Shown piece by piece: positions 34,914 through 42,377 of a stretch of DNA of 64,000 nt. The stretch is from positions 6,351 through 70,350 of the forward strand of contig CAZIWH010000003.1 of assembly GCA_964542985.1 (NCBI GenBank), in the 5' to 3' direction. Each line of letters starts with the position of its first letter. The stretch's first letter is position 1. The position numbers were made by a program, and so were the translations under genes. Below the pieces are notes generated by a model. It ran no database searches and was not told where the DNA came from. It was given only the letters and a program-made list of their open reading frames with translations. This stretch comes from QNYQ01 sp964542985. GTDB lineage: Archaea > Thermoproteota > Thermoprotei_A > Sulfolobales > Pyrodictiaceae.

Positions 34914-35627
34914 ATGAAGCCGCCCCTCTCCCTAGGCCTCTCATCGGGGAGGCGGTCAGCCCTGGAACAGGAGAGGGAGAGACTTTACCGCGAGCTGATA
35001 GAGGAGATAGCTTCATGTAAGAGATGCGACCTTCACCGGTTCAGGAAGAACCCGGTGCCCGGCGAGGGGCCACTGGACACGCGCGTAATGGTCGTCGGCG
35101 AGGCGCCCGGGAGGAAGGAGGATGAGCGTGGCAGGCCCTTCGTCGGCCCCGCCGGCAAGCTGCTTGACAAGCTGTTGGAGCTAGCCGGGCTCAAGAGGAG
35201 CCAGGTCTATATAACAAACGTGGTGAAGTGTAGACCCCCCGGCAACCGCGACCCCACAGATGAGGAGATAGAAGCCTGCCTGCCCTACCTGCTCCGCCAG
35301 ATAAGGCTCATAAAGCCAAGACTAATCATAGCCGTGGGGAGGCATGCGGGCAGAACCCTCTACAGGCTGGCCGGCCTAAAATGGGAGAGCATGAGCAGGC
35401 TCCATGGCCGCGTAGTGGACGCCGTGATAGAGGGGGTTAGGCTCAAGCTAGCCGTAACCTATCACCCAGCAGCCGCCCTCTACAAGCCTCCAATAAGAGA
35501 GAAGCTGGAAAAGGACTTCAGCGGCCCGATAGCGGAGGCCGTCAAGGAAGCGCTGACGGCGGACGCCGGGACGGCAGAGAGACCCGGCTCCAGGCAGACA
35601 AGCCTCCTAGACTTCCTCCCTCACTAG
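34914..35627 (+). CDS. udg: uracil-DNA glycosylase, family 4, with a C-terminal PCNA-binding motif
   Basis: Removes uracil from DNA, an important repair step at high temperature. Family 4 marks are the first Fe-S cysteine pair CKRCDLH, the catalytic motif GEAPG, the other cluster cysteines in VVKCRPPGNRDP and IEACLPYL, and the HPAA loop. Length is 237 from ATG 34914. The last residues include QTSLLDFL, a match to the PIP box that binds the sliding clamp PCNA. The 3' end overlaps the convergent S16 gene by 21 bases. Confidence 0.95.
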   Translation: MKPPLSLGLSSGRRSALEQERERLYRELIEEIASCKRCDLHRFRKNPVPGEGPLDTRVMVVGEAPGRKEDERGRPFVGPAGKLLDKLLELAGLKRSQVYITNVVKCRPPGNRDPTDEEIEACLPYLLRQIRLIKPRLIIAVGRHAGRTLYRLAGLKWESMSRLHGRVVDAVIEGVRLKLAVTYHPAAALYKPPIREKLEKDFSGPIAEAVKEALTADAGTAERPGSRQTSLLDFLPH

Positions 35628-37328
35628 CCTCGCCGACGCCACGGCTATCGCCGCGAGGCCAGCAGCCTCGGCCGCTATGACCGCGTAGGCCCAGAGCCCT
35701 ATGCCGGTAGCCGCTGTCTGCTCCGTCGTGCTCGCCGAGGGAAGCCAGGACTCCAGGTAGAGGCCCGGCAGGAGCCACGCTAAGGCGCTCGACTCGAGGC
35801 TCAGCTCCATGAGCCCAGGACTTGTATGGGTTATGTTGGCTACGAGGCCCGCGTACCTGGTCGCGTAGCGGTGGTAGAGGAGGGAGGGGAAGAGGGAGAG
35901 CCTCCCTGTCCTTGCGGCCAGCTCGCCCCAGTAAGTGGCGGCGCAGGAGGGTAGTGTGTTGAAGAGGGAGAGCCTCCTGTCCACCTCTGAGACTATGTAG
36001 ACTGACAGCCCTATTGCGAGTGGATAGTTGCGGTTGACTATGGCCTTGTTTATGTCGCGGAGCCAGTCACTCATAGTTCTATTGTCGAGCATCGCAACGT
36101 ATATTCTCACCACGGGGGAGTTGAGAATGCTCGTCAGGTAGTGGTAGGAAAGGGTAGCATAGCTAGCCATGAAGGAGGCTAGGCTCTCTATGCTGCTGCA
36201 GGGCACCAGGGGGCCGTGGAGTTCGTCGGCGGCGCGGGCCCAGGTATAGGCCGAAAGCGCCCTAAGCAGCGCCAGGGCATAGTCCCCGATTCCCTCCACG
36301 TGCTCGGCCAGGTAGAGCCTGTAGCTGGCTGCGGAGAGCGCGAAGAGCTTCCACGTGTCACAGTAGCCCCCAGCCAGGTAGGCGGCCCTCCTCTCCTCTA
36401 TCGCCTTCCGAGCCTCGGCTATAGCCTCCTGCAGCGTCACGCCAAGTGTCTTCTCCGCGCTCTTCAAGCCATGGAGCTTTATCGTTGTGTTCACTGCCGT
36501 GAGGAGGGCTGTGAAGGCTAGGCTAGCCGCCGAGTACGGATCCCTGGGAAGCGTCTGGTTCGCAGCCACGAGGAGCCTCTCCACCAGGTCCCTAGTCTTC
36601 CCGGGTAGGCCGGGGAGGAGCCTCTTAGCATAGGAGATGAACCTAGTGGTGTCTTTGGCGAAGACATGCGGTGTCTCAAGCACGGGGGCTTCAAGGGTTG
36701 GTAGCTTCCTCGGCCCGCCCGAGAGCACAGAAGCAGCCTCAAGTACGTTGCAGGCAGGGATAACGGTTATGCTCTTGTTGAGACTCTTGACGAGCTTCTT
36801 AGTGGCTTCCAGGGCAGGTATGATGGCATAACGGTAACCGGCTGCGGCTGCGGCGTCGAGCTTCTCCCGCACCCCGGCCACTGAGAGTAAGAGCCCCGTA
36901 GGAGAAACCATGCCGGTCATAGTGTAGTTGTCAGCGTAGGGAACTATGCCCTGCTCGAGGAGATACATGGTGGCTGCGAGGAACCCGCTCGCGCTCGGCC
37001 CGCCAACCATTGTGGAGGTGTGGAACAGCACCCTGGCCGAAACCCCGGAGGGGTTGCGGTGCGCCAGCAGCGAGGCCAGGACGAAGGCGACCTTAGTGGA
37101 GAACACGGTGCTCTCATCTACAAGCTTCGTGGGCTCAACCACGAGGCTGCCATCGCCTGGCCCGACGCTCACGTTGGCATATATCACCATTCCGTGCATG
37201 CCCTCGCTGCTAACCGCGAGCAGGCCAAGCCGAACCCCGGTCCAGCCCGAGTAGGCTATAGCGGATGACGAGAACACTATGAGGGCCAGGATGGTAGCCG
37301 CGGCTCCCCTGAGCAGGCTCCGCCTCAT
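35607..37328 (-). CDS. exported Lon-S16-like protease (paralog 1)
   Basis: An export-type protein of 573 residues with an N-terminal signal helix (GAAATILALIVFSSSAIAYSG), a Lon-type S16 protease domain and a long helical C-terminal region, ending with a membrane helix (WAYAVIAAEAAGLAAIAVASA). The serine nucleophile is in MVGGPSASGF and the lysine in GVREKLDAA, matching the Ser/Lys dyad of Lon. It has no ATPase domain. ATG 37328 is chosen because the longer frame to 37436 runs into the divergent gene. A second copy of the same layout is at 57238. Substrates are unknown; it faces the outside. Confidence 0.85.
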   Translation of the reverse strand: MRRSLLRGAAATILALIVFSSSAIAYSGWTGVRLGLLAVSSEGMHGMVIYANVSVGPGDGSLVVEPTKLVDESTVFSTKVAFVLASLLAHRNPSGVSARVLFHTSTMVGGPSASGFLAATMYLLEQGIVPYADNYTMTGMVSPTGLLLSVAGVREKLDAAAAAGYRYAIIPALEATKKLVKSLNKSITVIPACNVLEAASVLSGGPRKLPTLEAPVLETPHVFAKDTTRFISYAKRLLPGLPGKTRDLVERLLVAANQTLPRDPYSAASLAFTALLTAVNTTIKLHGLKSAEKTLGVTLQEAIAEARKAIEERRAAYLAGGYCDTWKLFALSAASYRLYLAEHVEGIGDYALALLRALSAYTWARAADELHGPLVPCSSIESLASFMASYATLSYHYLTSILNSPVVRIYVAMLDNRTMSDWLRDINKAIVNRNYPLAIGLSVYIVSEVDRRLSLFNTLPSCAATYWGELAARTGRLSLFPSLLYHRYATRYAGLVANITHTSPGLMELSLESSALAWLLPGLYLESWLPSASTTEQTAATGIGLWAYAVIAAEAAGLAAIAVASARLVREEV

Positions 37329-37413
37329 CGCAGCCAGCCGAGAGCCGTGGAGCCAATAGGGGTGGCCTATTTGAGATAACCCCCGGGCCTCCCACCTGGG
37401 AGGGCGCTCAAGA

Positions 37414-37872
37414 ATGCCGGGCAAGGAGCTACGCATAGACGACCTAAAGGAGCTCCTGGAGAGGGAGATAGCGGAACTCGAGGAGAGGCTGCAGCTCTAC
37501 CAGGCCCTCCTCAATGCCCTCGAGGAGTGCTCCGCGGCCGCGGCGCTCCGTGTCGCAGGCGGCAGAGGGAAGGAGTTCAGGGACAGGGAGGGCAGGCTCG
37601 TAGCAAAGCTCATACAGGGAAGAGATGCCGCTACCCTTATGTTCTACGTGCCTGTCCCCATGACGCACCCCTACGTGAAGTACATGCTCACCGCACTCGA
37701 GAGGTTGCAGGAGGAGAACGAGGGCCTGGATATCAACGTTGAGAAAGACGACGACTCAATAAGGATAGTCACTGTGGAAGGTCTCAACAAGGACAATATA
37801 GACGATGTAATAGCCGTGCTAGAGTTCGCTGCCAAGAAGATAGCAAACCCGAGGAGGAGGATCACAAGCTAA
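37414..37872 (+). CDS. conserved hypothetical protein with N-terminal coiled coil
   Basis: A 152-residue soluble protein. Residues about 5-40 are a charged coiled coil (ELLEREIAELEERLQLYQA). The remainder is alpha/beta with VAKLIQGRDAATLMFYVPVP and a long helix LTALERLQEENEGL. No catalytic motif is seen. ATG 37414 lies 86 bases from the divergent S16 gene start, and the stop codon interlocks with that of the convergent Trm5 gene in CTAA at 37869-37872. The family is unknown to me. Confidence 0.7.
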   Translation: MPGKELRIDDLKELLEREIAELEERLQLYQALLNALEECSAAAALRVAGGRGKEFRDREGRLVAKLIQGRDAATLMFYVPVPMTHPYVKYMLTALERLQEENEGLDINVEKDDDSIRIVTVEGLNKDNIDDVIAVLEFAAKKIANPRRRITS

Positions 37873-38786
37873 ACCTCTACCTCAACGTCGACCACAACCT
37901 GGCTCTTCCTAGGCCCAACGGTGCGTACAACCCTAGAGAACAGCACCCGGTACCCGACCCCCAGCTCCTCAAGTCTACTGCCAAGCACCTCAACGGCCCT
38001 CTCCGTCGGCTTCACGCCCCGGGGAGTATCCACGTGGAGGTAGACGTGGAGAACCCCTCGGGGCCCCCGGAGCCCTGCAAGCGCCGCAGGCAGATGCTCC
38101 AAAGCCTTCTCTGGGAGGGGCATTAGCACCCGGTCCGCGGTTCCCCGTAGCTTTTCCGGAACCATCCTTGAGGCGTCGCCCATCATGGGCACAACTATGT
38201 CCTCAACCTTATTCAGCCTAACGTTCTCAACCATGTATCTGTACGCGTAGGGATTGATGTCTATGCTGTAGACCTTCCTCGGCCTAGACTTTCGCGCCAT
38301 TATTATGGAGAAAAGGCCGGCCCCCGCATACATGTTGATAACAACCTCCCCCGGCTTCACCAGTTTCGCAACCCTCTCGTGTTCGTAGTTCAGCCTGGGC
38401 GAGATGTAGACGCGGAGGATATCCAGCTTGAAGACGCAACCATGCTCGCGGTAGAGGGTCTCGCTCCGCGGCTCGCCGGCCAGGTGTATGAAGCCCCGTA
38501 GCCGGTACTCACCTTCAACTGGGCTCGCGGTCGCCCAGACGCTCTTCACATAGCTCAACCGCCGCAGCAGAGCCTCAGCAAGCGGTCGTAGCTGCTCCGG
38601 AGTATAGCCGAACGGGGTACGGATAACTGCGATATCCCCGATTATCTCGATGCGCTTCCACAGCCTCTCAGCAGCCTCCTCCCCATAGACCTCGGCCGCA
38701 ATAGAACGCAGCAGCTTCCTCCTCGCCAACCCCCAACCCCCTCCACAGCAGCAGCGGGGAGGGTCATCCAAGGCTAAACTCGTCAC
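37869..38786 (-). CDS. trm5: tRNA (guanine37-N1)-methyltransferase, Trm5 family
   Basis: Trm5-type class I methyltransferases methylate G37 next to the anticodon to prevent frameshifts. The substrate motif ISPRLNYEHERV, the SAM-binding motif VVINMYAGAGLFSI, the acidic loop YSIDINPYAYRYMVEN and the later VLMPLPEKAL are present. The usual catalytic NLP reads PLP here, a change seen in some archaeal Trm5 types, so activity toward G37 or a wyosine intermediate both remain possible. The N-terminal D1 domain seems short or absent (305 residues). The start region has a run of cysteines (RCCCGG) that may be upstream of the true start. Confidence 0.88.
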   Translation of the reverse strand: MTSLALDDPPRCCCGGGWGLARRKLLRSIAAEVYGEEAAERLWKRIEIIGDIAVIRTPFGYTPEQLRPLAEALLRRLSYVKSVWATASPVEGEYRLRGFIHLAGEPRSETLYREHGCVFKLDILRVYISPRLNYEHERVAKLVKPGEVVINMYAGAGLFSIIMARKSRPRKVYSIDINPYAYRYMVENVRLNKVEDIVVPMMGDASRMVPEKLRGTADRVLMPLPEKALEHLPAALAGLRGPRGVLHVYLHVDTPRGVKPTERAVEVLGSRLEELGVGYRVLFSRVVRTVGPRKSQVVVDVEVEV

Positions 38787-38908
38787 ACCTCAGCTCCGCC
38801 TGAGCATATCATCCCCTCCCCACTCCTCCGCCGCGAGGCTACGACGCTGAGTTAATAACCAGCCAGCAGTGAGCCTAGACTCCCACGGGCTCCCGCACGG
38901 GCCCAGGG

Positions 38909-39024
38909 GCTGGGGTGGCCGAGCGGTCTAAGGCGGCGGGCTGCAGTGGCCCCCAAGGAGAGGGGGCTCCGCCCATCGCGTGGAAACCCGTTGATCCCGG
39001 GTTCAAATCCCGGCCCCGGCTCCA
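38909..39024 (+). tRNA. tRNA-Cys (GCA) with a 39-base intron at 37/38
   Basis: The acceptor strands GCTGGGG and CCCCGGC pair, T73 is the Cys discriminator, and CCA is encoded (39022-39024). The anticodon stem GCGGG (38936-38940) leads to CT-GCA-G and, after the intron, to A-CCCGT (38986-38991). The T arm is CCGGG-TTCAAAT-CCCGG. The intron 38947-38985 contains a strong stem (GCCCCC with GGGGGC). Exon CTGC and intron GTGG can form the 4-base central helix with AGT and AAA as the 3-base bulges, as the archaeal splicing endonuclease needs. A TATA-like TTAATAA lies at about 38852. Confidence 0.92.
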
Positions 39025-39156
39025 CTTGCCACAGCCACGGTTTCTACGTCAGCGCTGCCTCCGGCAACCCCATAGCCTGGGGGTGCTCGGCTTAGGGCGT
39101 GAGACCCTTAACAAGGTGAACCTTGTCCTCCTCTAGCACCCTGGGGCGCGTGAGCC

Positions 39157-39522
39157 ATGATGCCCGGGGATGCGAGGAGAATCGTCGAGGAGTTCGCTAG
39201 GCGCCGCGGGATAAAGTTGGTGGAGAAGGGTGGTGCCCTTGTCCTGTACCCCGCCGAGGCGCCAGTCTACATAGAGGTGCGCGGCACCAGCCGTGGCGTG
39301 CTCGTGAGGCTGGGCCACGAGTCGATAAGGGACTATGTGCGCGAGGTTCTGGACACCGAGGAGAATCCGAGGCAGGTGATAGAGGATCTGGTGGATGATA
39401 CAAGCGCGCTGGCCTTTGAGCTCTACGAGGAGCTGAGGCGCCACGGCATCGAGGCCAGGCTCGACACCCGTACAGCAGCGATGGACATTCTTGGTGAACT
39501 TGAGGAGGCCGAGGAGGAGTAG
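39157..39522 (+). CDS. hypothetical protein
   Basis: A 121-residue acidic protein with an N-terminal helix, a beta hairpin region (ALVLYPAEAPVYIEVRGTSRG) and a helical C-terminal half that ends in a run of Glu (EELEEAEEE). No catalytic motif, signal or membrane segment. ATG 39157 and ATG 39160 are adjacent. It lies alone between the tRNA-Cys gene and trm10. Function is unknown. Confidence 0.6.
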   Translation: MMPGDARRIVEEFARRRGIKLVEKGGALVLYPAEAPVYIEVRGTSRGVLVRLGHESIRDYVREVLDTEENPRQVIEDLVDDTSALAFELYEELRRHGIEARLDTRTAAMDILGELEEAEEE

Positions 39523-39694
39523 TGGCGGGGCTCGGCACCAGAAACCGTCCACACCACTGCTTCGGCATATCTAGCCTTCCTCACAGCCCTGCCGAGAATA
39601 GTGGCTCGTCCGGCTTAGCCCTTGTATTTCATGTGGCCTCTCCCCCGGGATGGTGGGGTGATGAGCCTCCTCTCACCCCCCTGGGCGGAGCCCC

Positions 39695-40819
39695 TTGCTT
39701 CGGGTTCTGGGCGTGGTGGCGGTGACGGGCCTCACGGTAGCTGACCGCTGCCATGCTAGACGGCTGGAGGAGATGCCCGTCTACAGGCTGCCCGGCCTTT
39801 TCTCGGAGCGTGGTTGGCTCCACGTGGCGGCGCCGGGGCAGCTGGCGGGGCCCAGGTTCGCGCGGAGGCTCCAGCGTCTACTGGTTACGCTTCTCGTCTA
39901 CGACATGGAGCCCGTCGGCAAGAGCTTCTCAGGCAATGTTGTGGATGAACTCGAGTCGCCGTGGGGCAGGCTCCTCTATCTAGAGGCGCCCGGCGGCGTT
40001 GCGGCCGACGCTGTGCTGCGACGAGGCCCCGGCGGGCTCCGCCGGAGGATGCTCGAGCTGCTCCCCCTCATCCCCCGGCCGGTGGTGGCGATAGACTTCT
40101 CGCTCGCATGGAGCCACCTTCCCTCCGAGGCCAGGAGCCTTAGGAAGCAGGTAGGCGCGGCCCTCGGCGTGCTGCGCGCCTACCTTTGGGACGCCCACCT
40201 CCTCCTTGCTTCACTCTCCCCGGGCCTGTTGGAGTGGCTCCGCGGTTTCCTCGGTAGGGCCCTGGTACAGCGATCCTGGCTGCCGGCGGACGAGGCTCTC
40301 ATGCTCCGCGGCTACAGGAGGATAATTCTCCTCGACCCCTCCGCCGAGGAACCCCTGACCCCAAGGGACGCGATGGAGGCGGATGCCTTCATACTTGGAG
40401 GTATAGTGGACCGCATGCCCAGGCCCGGCGCGACCCGGCGGCTCAGCCTTCGCGGCTTCTATGAGGCTAGGCGCCTGGTGCTCCGCGGCGAGACACATGG
40501 GGTTCCGAACAGGCTGAACATGCTCGTCGAGATACTGCTGCGTGCACGCTATATCCACTGTGGTGACCTGGAGAAAGCGATAATTGAGGCAATGGCTCCC
40601 AGGGACGTGAGGCTCCGCGCCGTGGTCGAGATATCAAGGTGGCTCCGCGGCAGGAGGGCCGTCGTGCCCTGGAGCCTCTACTGCGAGTTACGCAGCTGGC
40701 TCCCCCTTACGCCAAGGGACTTCGTCAAAGCGGTGAGAATGGCGGGCGGGGAGCCTCCCCAGGGGCAGCCGGAGTGCGGGGCTCAGCAAAGGCCAAATAC
40801 ATCATGGGGTCAGCGATAG
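39695..40819 (+). CDS. trm10: tRNA methyltransferase, archaeal Trm10 family
   Basis: Trm10 proteins are SPOUT enzymes that methylate N1 of purine 9 in tRNA; the Sulfolobus enzyme makes m1A9. The knot-forming C-terminal motifs are present: IILLDPSAEEPL, the DAFILGGIVD loop and GVPNRLNMLVEILL, which bind SAM. The N-terminal half is the usual variable domain. TTG 39695 gives 374 residues; a shorter start at GTG or ATG 39773 is possible. The C-terminal tail (PPQGQPECGAQQ) looks unstructured. It sits with other tRNA genes (trm5, tRNA-Cys). Confidence 0.83.
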   Translation: MLRVLGVVAVTGLTVADRCHARRLEEMPVYRLPGLFSERGWLHVAAPGQLAGPRFARRLQRLLVTLLVYDMEPVGKSFSGNVVDELESPWGRLLYLEAPGGVAADAVLRRGPGGLRRRMLELLPLIPRPVVAIDFSLAWSHLPSEARSLRKQVGAALGVLRAYLWDAHLLLASLSPGLLEWLRGFLGRALVQRSWLPADEALMLRGYRRIILLDPSAEEPLTPRDAMEADAFILGGIVDRMPRPGATRRLSLRGFYEARRLVLRGETHGVPNRLNMLVEILLRARYIHCGDLEKAIIEAMAPRDVRLRAVVEISRWLRGRRAVVPWSLYCELRSWLPLTPRDFVKAVRMAGGEPPQGQPECGAQQRPNTSWGQR

Positions 40820-40847
40820 CTGGTCACATCACTGCCCCGGTGAACGT

Positions 40848-41546
40848 CTAGTCCTGCTTCCTCAGCCGGTAGCGGCCGTTGGGGAGCCTCTCAACCACGC
40901 CATGCTCCTCCAGCAGCTCCAGGGCGTCGTGATAGTAGAACTCTTCTACCTCTATGCCGTACCACTCCTTGAACATCTCCTTTATCTCTTCGTAGCTCCA
41001 CTCGCTGCGCCCGGTCTCTTTGCTTGACTCGAGCAACATGCGCTTGATGAACTGCGTCACGTCCTCGAGCCTGGTCCAGGGGTACTGGAACCACACCCAC
41101 TCCTTGACCTCCATTTGATAGTAGTCGGGCTTGAACTTGGCAACGGGGCTTATCCACTGCAGTGCGGCTAGCCTTATCTCGTCGGGCCTCCAGTGCTCAG
41201 CTATATAGTCGCGGGCCAGGAGCAGCGTCTCGCCGGTGTCCACGATATCGTCCACTAGGAGGACGCGGTGTCCCCGCAGGTCAACAGTGTAGGGGAACTT
41301 GAGTATAGCTCTCTCCGCGGCCTTAGCTGCCTCGGTCCAGTGCTGGCTCTGTATGCTAAGCATGTTGGAGACGTTGAGGAAGTCGGCGAGCAGCCTGGCT
41401 GGCACGTAGCCGCCGCGCGCCACCGCTACTATGACGGTGGGCCTATAGCCGCTCTCCTTGATCTTGCGGGCGAGGAGGCGGCTCCATTCAACAATCTCCT
41501 CCCAGGAGACTAGCTTGACGGGGACGCGCGGCACCCTAGCCTTCAC
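40848..41546 (-). CDS. phosphoribosyltransferase (Gpt/xanthine-guanine-like)
   Basis: A type I PRTase with the PRPP motif VLLVDDIVDTGET, the loop VAVARGGYVPARLLADF and the WEEIVEWSRLLARKI start typical of archaeal xanthine-guanine or hypoxanthine PRTase relatives. The C-terminal third (about residues 165-232) is an added helical domain with YYHDALELLEEHG, longer than the bacterial enzyme. It would salvage a purine base; the base is not certain. The start is GTG 41546. The cupin gene lies 27 bases upstream in the same direction. Confidence 0.85.
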   Translation of the reverse strand: MKARVPRVPVKLVSWEEIVEWSRLLARKIKESGYRPTVIVAVARGGYVPARLLADFLNVSNMLSIQSQHWTEAAKAAERAILKFPYTVDLRGHRVLLVDDIVDTGETLLLARDYIAEHWRPDEIRLAALQWISPVAKFKPDYYQMEVKEWVWFQYPWTRLEDVTQFIKRMLLESSKETGRSEWSYEEIKEMFKEWYGIEVEEFYYHDALELLEEHGVVERLPNGRYRLRKQD

Positions 41547-41573
41547 CCGGACGCCGCTCCCTGCCGAGGGGCT

Positions 41574-42005
41574 CTAAGCTTTGCCCCCGCCGCGGCACGG
41601 CGGAAGCTCATCCTCCCTGACGCTAGGGCGGTGCGGGATTATGCAGAGAAACGCCGCCCCCTCTTCACTAGCCACGTAGCCGTGCCTAGCGTTGGGCGGG
41701 ATGTAGATGAACATGTCTGGGCCAAGCTCGTACTCGGCGTCCTCCACGGTTACCTTGAGCGAGCCCTTGAGGACGTAGATCTCGTGCTCCCAGGGATGCT
41801 CGTGCTCCGGTATCACCGCGCCCGGCTCTAGCTCGAAGAGCCTCATAGCGTATGTGGGCGCACCGTCGCTGGCAGATATCAGCCACCTTATGGTGACGCC
41901 CTCCAGGACACGTCCGTCGGCCAGCCTGGCCCTCTCCGGCTCAAGGTCCCATGCCCTGCCCACCTTCTCCCCGCAGGGGCCGTGTGTCGCAGCCACAGCG
42001 TCCAC
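41574..42005 (-). CDS. small cupin-fold protein
   Basis: A 143-residue single-domain cupin. The first motif is PEHEHPWEHEIYVLKG, giving the two His, the Glu and further metal ligands, and the second is PPNARHGYVAS with the last His. So the metal site is complete. Small cupins include isomerases, dioxygenases and sensors, and the substrate cannot be read. It begins with GTG 42005, with a TATA-like CTATAC about 30 bases upstream, and may be co-transcribed with the PRTase gene that follows. Confidence 0.85.
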   Translation of the reverse strand: MDAVAATHGPCGEKVGRAWDLEPERARLADGRVLEGVTIRWLISASDGAPTYAMRLFELEPGAVIPEHEHPWEHEIYVLKGSLKVTVEDAEYELGPDMFIYIPPNARHGYVASEEGAAFLCIIPHRPSVREDELPPCRGGGKA

Positions 42006-42377
42006 CGCGGCGAGCCAAAAAGGGGCAGGGGTATAGCAGCGCAGCGCCGCGAATGGCCGAGGGGGTCGCTCCCGGCCCGGCAGACGTCACCGGCCCCTTG
42101 CCGCTGGGGCCTCGGTGGGCTAGGGGCGCTAGGGGGCCCGCTCATCCCTCCACTCTGTGAGCGTGAAACGTGCGGGATTGTGCCCCGCCTGACCGCCCCG
42201 CTTCATCGCCGCGGTTCCCGGCCTCTGCGGGTGTGAGACCGGCGGGGCCCCGTTTCCTGTAACGCGTAGCCAGATTAGGGGCTTCATATTAGCTGCCCCT
42301 CCCCCAGTGGATGAGCCTCTGCGGGGGAGCGTGTCGCCCGTGGAGCCGCGTGTGGCTGCCGTGGCAGCCTGCCCCGT
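42006..42377. other. GC-rich intergenic stretch with several strong hairpins
   Basis: No gene is supported here. The 372 bases between the divergent cupin and DUF460 genes are very GC-rich. They hold CGGGGCCCCG (42243-42252), GGCTGCC-GT-GGCAGCC (42354-42369) and CCCCG-TATG-CGGGG (42372-42385), the last enclosing the proposed ATG of the DUF460 gene. A structured leader or a small RNA is possible. I could not match RNase P, SRP RNA or a C/D box. Confidence 0.5.

Noticed and set aside
39656..39694. A C/D box small RNA beginning GTGATGA before trm10
   Set aside because: No CTGA D box follows at a suitable distance.
42006..42377. RNase P RNA or SRP RNA in the GC-rich stretch
   Set aside because: The expected conserved motifs (GAGGAAAGTCC for RNase P, a GGAAGG-type loop for SRP RNA) are not seen on either strand. 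Part of the stretch holds the cupin promoter.
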